From Chloromonas sp. AAM2 (lineage: Eukaryota; Chlorophyta; Chlorophyceae; Chlamydomonadales; Chlamydomonadaceae): a DNA stretch of 10,281 nt. Each line of letters begins with the position of its first letter. Position 1 is the stretch's first letter. The stretch spans positions 1 to 10,281 of the forward strand of contig QAXH01000613.1 in the NCBI GenBank assembly GCA_004335635.1. Reading direction: 5' to 3'. Shown in pieces: positions 7,401 through 10,281 of the stretch. The notes under the pieces are model-generated. The model was not told where the DNA came from. It searched no databases and worked only from the letters and a program-made list of their open reading frames with translations. The position numbers and the translations under genes were made by a program.

Positions 7401-8332
7401 GCATGGGTATACCCGCACCTTATCCGTGTCCCCTGCCAGAGGGGGCTGCTGCTGAGTGAGGGGATCGTCCGCGGCTGCGTTGGCGTCACACAGGATGCCG
7501 GGGGCACAGTCACTGGCGCTCTCAGGGTCGAAGGCGGAGAGCATGGACTGGATGAAAACTGCAAGCGCACACATACAGCTGTTACAGGTATCAGGAAAGC
7601 CATCACTTGCCATTATTGCCATCATTGAATGGGCTGTGCAGCATCCAAAGTCCTAACTGACACTGACTGAAAAGACACATCTTCAGCAGGCGTCATACAT
7701 GCTTGCCCGTCTTCCGCCATGCATCCAGAACACTTTGTTCCCCAGCCACCCGTTGAAGTGTGGATCAGCCTGACCTGTTTGCTTGCAAACCAAACTCTGT
7801 TTGCCTTAGAAAAACAAAAACCTACAATAGTTGTTGTAAATGCACTGCCTGGCTGTGGCGAATTTCGTCTTTTGAGTGACCCCCAGTAAGGCCTGTTGAC
7901 GCGGGGGCAGTCGGTTGAAATTTGCTTCCCAGCGATCCACCTCCCGATCAGCATCAGCACGATACCGGCGAAAGGCAAGTACAACCCTGCAAGTAATGCA
8001 ACGACAGTAACGCAACGTCCACTGTCGCTCTGAAATCATGGAACTGGTTTATGGATTACAGAGCCGCGGCATGGTCACATGGTGGCAATGGAAGGGTCCC
8101 ATGGCAGCCCCATGAGCACTGATGCTGTAACCATGATGTTGCATGCACACGTAGGTGGCAGGGGCCCAGGGGTAAACAACAATCGCAGCTAGAAATGTGC
8201 AAATGCATGTACCTCGGGGTGCTCATGATGGCCTTGCATGGATGCATGTGACCACATGCCAGTGACACCATGCAGGCATGACTCTTACTTGCCCAACGCC
8301 TCTCTCTCTAGCCTCGCGTCCTCGTCAGCCAT
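909..8332 (-). CDS. CARNMT1: CARNMT1/N2227-family SAM-dependent N-methyltransferase, 12 exons, 557 aa
   Basis: Seen: minus-strand exons at 8332-8289, 7986-7826, 7558-7419, 6763-6654, 6346-6179, 5770-5663, 5507-5462, 4132-4073, 3570-3535, 2866-2783, 2282-2180 and 1522-909. All introns are GT-AG, phases agree at every junction, and the sum is 1,674 nt. N-terminal helices lie at residues 15-115 (AFRRYRADADREVDRWE). Then come VRYVLKNLVRDWSEEGKAER (116-135), SAM motif I IPGAGLARL (164-172), QGNEFAYFML (184-193), FPWV (212-215), SDQLR (225-229), MAAGDF (253-258), WDAVVTCFF|IDTAHN (271-285), RPGGYWINLGPLLYH (298-312), EMSVELSLDEI (321-331) and the closing strand YKAVFWTMQK (364-373). Known: human CARNMT1 and its yeast homologue methylate carnosine to anserine; the plant/algal substrate is not established. 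Inference: a soluble small-molecule or peptide N-methyltransferase. The start at 8332 gives MADEDARLERE in an ACAACATGG context; an out-of-frame ATG lies 11 nt upstream. Least certain junction: the exon 4 donor (AC|GTGG), chosen for phase and alignment length. Confidence 0.93.
1523..2179 (-). other. Intron 11 of the methyltransferase gene
   Basis: 657 bases with a GTGGGT donor (2179) and TGCTGCAG acceptor (1523). The phase-1 junction rebuilds ASYI-A-NIRSMF, matching the spacing in plant homologues; the stronger-looking GTATGT donor five bases on would break frame. No repeat, RNA or coding signal was seen inside. Confidence 0.85.
2547..2703 (+). repeat. 29-bp minisatellite, 5.4 copies (intron 10)
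   Basis: The unit CATATGATGCTGAGGATGAT plus GACCAGTTG repeats at 2547, 2576, 2605, 2634 and 2663, with a 12-base partial copy from 2692. Changes are limited to CATATG/CAGATG and ATGATGC/ATGACGC. It lies inside intron 10 of the methyltransferase gene and encodes nothing in that gene's frame. Confidence 0.95.
2867..3534 (-). other. Intron 9 of the methyltransferase gene
   Basis: 668 bases, donor GTGAGT (3534) and acceptor CTGCAG (2867), phase 0. It contains a short GT microsatellite at about 2984-2996 and nothing else I can name. Confidence 0.88.
3571..4072 (-). other. Intron 8 of the methyltransferase gene
   Basis: 502 bases, donor GTGAGT (4072) and acceptor GCATGCAG (3571), phase 0, splitting the conserved TCFF|IDTAHN motif. 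No internal element was recognised. Confidence 0.9.
4421..4428. repeat. Left 8-bp target-site duplication of the hAT relic
   Basis: AGATGTTA directly abuts the left inverted repeat and is identical to 5096-5103. No mismatch has accumulated, which fits a fairly recent insertion, although 8 bp is too short to date it. Confidence 0.9.
4596..4912 (+). pseudogene. BED-type zinc-finger fragment of a hAT transposase, frameshifted
   Basis: From ATG at 4596 the frame reads MAPKRDSPEWSCVEILDDSG and then SKCKYC, the first Cys pair of a BED finger, before stopping at TGA 4701-4703. The next part continues in another frame as TTRIRQHIFGIPGDVKACTG then APAEAKD, which carries the His and last Cys. This is the arrangement seen in plant hAT transposases (CxxC, RIxxHL, G-x-V-x-x-C). 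The spacer of 17 nt instead of a multiple of three points to a one-base indel, or less likely a tiny intron. The second part ends at TGA 4910-4912 after an Ala/Lys/Glu-rich stretch. No catalytic domain follows. Known: BED fingers bind transposon ends. Confidence 0.75.
4878..4960 (+). repeat. 32-bp tandem duplication inside the hAT relic
   Basis: A 32-base unit beginning TGACCATGGAGCAGACCAAG occupies 4878-4909 and again 4910-4941 with no difference. A third copy (4942-4960) lacks an internal block of about 13 bases. The unit is at the end of the BED fragment, and its length is not a multiple of three, so it adds a stop. Confidence 0.9.
5096..5103. repeat. Right 8-bp target-site duplication of the hAT relic
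   Basis: AGATGTTA directly abuts the right inverted repeat and matches the left copy exactly. Confidence 0.9.
5126..5170 (+). repeat. RCGTC pentamer microsatellite
   Basis: Nine head-to-tail pentamers of the form GCGTC or ACGTC run from 5126 to 5170, the last ending CACGTG. It starts 22 bases after the target-site duplication of the hAT relic, within intron 7. It is CpG-dense. Confidence 0.9.
5201..5365 (+). repeat. 37-bp minisatellite, about 4.4 copies (intron 7)
   Basis: Units begin CTGTGCACCCACACCGTGTC at 5201, 5238, 5275 and 5312 with exact 37-base spacing. A diverged partial unit starts at 5349. Copies differ by single bases (GGCTAG/GGTTAG, TTTGA/TCTGA, GCTG/GTTG). There is no spacer between units. 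Confidence 0.95.
5776..5882 (-). repeat. GAGTG/GGTGA-rich tract upstream of the intron 5 acceptor
   Basis: The plus strand reads irregular GATGAGTGAGGG-type repeats. In the transcript this is a CT/CAC-rich stretch directly before the acceptor CATCTTACAG of intron 5 (exon 6 from 5770). It is like the tract at the end of intron 3 but with a different unit. Confidence 0.7.
6050..6061 (+). repeat. Poly-C run (12 bases)
   Basis: Twelve consecutive C bases lie in intron 5 (G run in the transcript). The length is prone to sequencing or assembly error. Confidence 0.9.
6771..6890 (-). repeat. Long polypyrimidine (minus) / polypurine (plus) tract at the end of intron 3
   Basis: About 120 bases of almost pure GA on the plus strand, read as CT on the transcribed strand, run up to the acceptor of intron 3 (CACAG, exon 4 from 6763). 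It probably serves as a greatly extended polypyrimidine tract, or is a GA microsatellite that grew from one. Confidence 0.75.
7049..7390 (+). repeat. 38-bp minisatellite, 9 copies, CACGTG-rich (intron 3)
   Basis: Nine units with exact 38-base spacing start at 7049, 7087, 7125, 7163, 7201, 7239, 7277, 7315 and 7353. The consensus opens CACGTGTCCAGTGGTCATGA and continues ATCACGTGCCCACATGCA. Nearly every unit has two CACGTG palindromes (G-box/E-box core), about 17 in all; unit 2 has CACATG at its first site. Units alternate TCCAG/TCGAG and ATGC/ATGA, so higher-order duplication is likely. The array ends 28 bases inside intron 3 from its donor (7418). Confidence 0.95.
7987..8288 (-). other. Intron 1 of the methyltransferase gene
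   Basis: 302 bases, donor GTAAGA (8288) and acceptor ACTTGCAG (7987), phase 2. The part from 8056 to 8283 is unusually dense in CATG (about a dozen copies) but shows no regular period. First introns often carry regulatory sites; nothing specific can be claimed here. Confidence 0.8.
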
Positions 8333-8691
8333 GTTGTCTTCATGGCAACACCGGTGACTTGGATGCCCGCAGCCATCGTGTTCATGTGCGTGCAGATGTG
8401 TGCCTGGATTCATGTTCCAAGCTCTGATTGGGTGTCATGCCAACGTTCACAGGGCCCCTCTCGCTGGCTGCCATCGCCATGCGATCTGCCGGTAACCACC
8501 GGTAACGGTTATCGCCGGGCGGTGGCCCGATGGCTTGCATGCAAAGCCCGCTTTCATTCACCGCCAAGTTGTTGCATCATGTCTTGATTCGGCAATCATC
8601 ACTGGGAAGCCAAAAAGCCCTCTGACATCATCTAAACCCTAGCACGCCAAATCTGCGACGCAGCACGCAGCACGCAGAACGCACCACAACC
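8333..8691. promoter_or_regulatory. Divergent intergenic region, candidate bidirectional promoter
   Basis: These 359 bases separate the two start codons of genes facing away from each other, so both 5' UTRs and promoters must fit here unless upstream non-coding exons exist. Visible elements are an inverted CCAAT box (ATTGG at about 8426), two direct copies of CCGGTAAC ten bases apart (8489-8496 and 8499-8506) followed by GTTATCGCCGG, and a telo-box-like AAACCCTAG (8634-8642) 50 bases before the plus-strand ATG. There is no clear TATA box. The function of each element is inferred from resemblance only. Confidence 0.55.
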
Positions 8692-9790
8692 ATGGACAGA
8701 CCGCGCCAAGCCAAGGCTATCACCCAAACGCCACAGCGCATTCAATCTTTTGACGAGTTTTACAAGTTTTACAAGGCGGAGCATAGAAAGTGGGGCACGA
8801 GAACTCTTCATTTCATCGGTAATGCAGCACTTTTTTTGCCACAACAAGGAGGTTTGGAGGTCAGAACTTGCACGTCTGTGAGCTGTGGTAAAGCAGATAA
8901 ACCATCACAGCCTCAAACATGCCTGGCTATCATAACATGCTGATTATCCAATTTATGTACACGCCTTACTCAGTGCCCACTCTTTTGACCGAACAACTGA
9001 TTGATGCCGTTGCCACCCTGCTGTTGCTGTTGCAGGAACCACCGGCGTGCTGGCCACGCTCGCGGCTGTGGCAGCCACCAGGTATGGATGGCAGCACCTG
9101 CAGGCTAATGAGACAGGCACGCTGCGCTTGCGGCACCAGGGTTTTTATGCTCTCTCAGCTGAAGTGTAAAGGTACACGGTACCTTTCACCTATTGCCGCA
9201 TGTAAATGCCACTGCCGGACATATCACGCAAGTACCACATGTCACATTAATTCCCTCTGGTTTACGTCCCCGTGCAGACAGTTCAAGTTGTTGCCCTTGA
9301 CACTCCTGTGTGGCTACGGTTTCGCGTGGACTGGACACTTCTTTGTGGAGCACAATCGGTAATGCACATGATGGGCTGTCACATGGTCGTAATATGATGT
9401 CCATGCACTCGCCACCATCACCCGGTTTGCAAGCACTTGTGGTCGTGCGTGTGGCCTTTGTTATCAATGAGATTAGCACAGGGACACGAGTGGTGCTGTG
9501 GGGTGTGTTGATAGCCATCAGCACCTGGCTTGCTATCATAGCGCTCAGTGCATGGTGTGATTTCACTCAAGTCAACGGCTCAACATGCGATTATGGATTG
9601 CTTTCCGCCAAATTCACGACCACATTTGCATCTATGCTCATGTGGCAACGCTGCGATGACAAGACAAATCTCATATGTGCCTTTTCATTCATGCAGGCCT
9701 GCAACATTCAAATACCCCCTGTGGTCACTCATTGCTGACTTCCGCATGTACTTCAACATGCTCTTGGGCAAAGAGAGCTGGGGTGTGTGA
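8692..9790 (+). CDS. Mpo1-like (DUF962) small membrane protein, 4 exons, 115 aa
   Basis: Seen: exons 8692-8818, 9036-9081, 9278-9358 and 9697-9790. Introns of 217, 196 and 338 nt are all GT-AG, with phases 1, 2 and 2, and the total is 348 nt ending TGA. Residues 19-43 read SFDEFYKFYKAEHRKWGTRT then LHFIG. Two hydrophobic segments follow (about 44-57 and 62-77), then GYGFAWTGHFFVEHNRP (70-86) and TFKYPLWSLIADFRMYFNML (88-107). Four histidines (H31, H40, H78, H83) sit in the two conserved pairs. Known: yeast Mpo1 is an ER Fe(II)-dependent dioxygenase in alpha-oxidation of 2-hydroxy fatty acids from phytosphingosine. This protein has the length of the short bacterial-type DUF962 proteins, whose role is less clear. 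The start ACAACCATGG fits a good initiation context and is the only Met before the domain. Inference: a membrane-bound lipid-metabolism enzyme or relative. Confidence 0.93.
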
Positions 9791-9941
9791 GTGGAGGTTC
9801 CCATGTGTCTGTCTTGGCAGGCTAGGCTATTGAAATCAGTTCAAACGTAGACCTCAATCAAGGTGCAGGATGGCCAAATTGCAGCAGCTGAATGGCCTTT
9901 GGCTCTGACCAGGTTTGAGACTGCTGCACCGCGAGGTCATT

Positions 9942-9946
9942 TGTAA
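9942..9946 (+). terminator. TGTAA poly(A) signal for the DUF962 gene
   Basis: TGTAA is the usual green-algal polyadenylation signal. This copy lies about 150 bases after the TGA at 9788-9790 and is the first on the plus strand downstream that I found. Confidence 0.5.
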
Positions 9947-10064
9947 GGTGTGCGGTTGTCAGGGCAAGACGCTCCCTGTTTGAAGCTCTGAACGCGTATT
10001 GAGTTCGTTTCCATGCATTCATTGATTGTTCCTCAACCGGTTTGTCTTGTTGAGCAGGCCAGTC

Positions 10065-10103
10065 TGCCAGTTCTGGGACAGTTCTTGGGACTGCCACTAG
10101 AAC
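10065..10103 (+). repeat. Diverged dispersed copy of the 739-777 repeat arm
   Basis: Starting TGCCAGTTCTGGGACA, this stretch matches 739-777 over about 39 bases with scattered mismatches, then similarity stops. The same core therefore occurs three times in the window, on both strands. This suggests a dispersed genomic repeat rather than a feature of one gene. Confidence 0.7.
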
Positions 10104-10281
10104 CGGTGATGGCGATGGGTGGGTGTGTATTGGGCCGTGTGATGTTTCCAGTGTTGTCGTGTATGATTGGGCTGGATTAGTATTGTCCACCATGAGTATG
10201 AGTGAGTTATGAAAACAAGGTGCCCACTCCACCCACAGGAACACATCAGCGTGCCAGCCTTAAGGCCAACCCTCCTGGTCA

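Larger units (their letters stand above)
9791..10281. other. Right flank, no supported gene
   Basis: This stretch holds the DUF962 gene's 3' UTR with the TGTAA candidate and the repeat at 10065-10103. A 128-codon open frame runs on the minus strand (10244-9858), but its product (many Gln, Thr and Pro, no recognisable motif) overlaps the repeat and looks like chance. Confidence 0.5.

Noticed and set aside
9858..10244. 128-codon minus-strand frame
   Set aside because: No motif, overlaps a dispersed repeat and the likely 3' UTR of the DUF962 gene.

Overview
The window is nuclear DNA of a eukaryote, most likely a green alga (Chlorophyta; a chlorophycean or volvocine lineage is my best guess). 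Three things point that way. The genes are split by many GT-AG introns of about 150-1,300 bases. The closest match I recognise for the main protein is the plant/green form of the N2227 methyltransferase family. TGTAA, the usual green-algal poly(A) signal, follows the plus-strand gene. Base composition is moderate, well below that of Chlamydomonas reinhardtii. Species cannot be fixed from the sequence.

Two genes can be rebuilt exon by exon, and they stand head to head. On the minus strand, positions 8332 down to 909 hold a 12-exon gene for a CARNMT1/N2227-family S-adenosylmethionine methyltransferase. All eleven junctions keep frame and give 557 residues: a conserved core to about residue 373, then a 184-residue glutamine-rich tail. 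On the plus strand, positions 8692-9790 hold a 4-exon gene for a 115-residue Mpo1-like (DUF962) membrane protein with its four expected histidines. The 359 bases between the two start codons are a candidate shared promoter.

The introns of the methyltransferase gene carry most of the other structure. Intron 7 holds a 667-bp hAT-type transposon relic at 4429-5095, with 16-bp terminal inverted repeats, a perfect 8-bp target-site duplication, subterminal ATTCGG repeats and a frameshifted BED zinc-finger fragment. Next to it are an RCGTC pentamer array and a 37-bp minisatellite. Intron 10 has a 29-bp minisatellite. Intron 3 has a nine-copy 38-bp minisatellite dense in CACGTG. Introns 3 and 5 end in long polypyrimidine tracts.

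The left flank (1-908) holds a possible small or terminal exon on the plus strand and a 23-bp inverted repeat just past the methyltransferase stop codon. A diverged copy of one arm lies at 10065-10103 in the right flank. No RNA gene, CRISPR array or prokaryote-type operon is visible. The two genes have no obvious shared pathway beyond their divergent arrangement.
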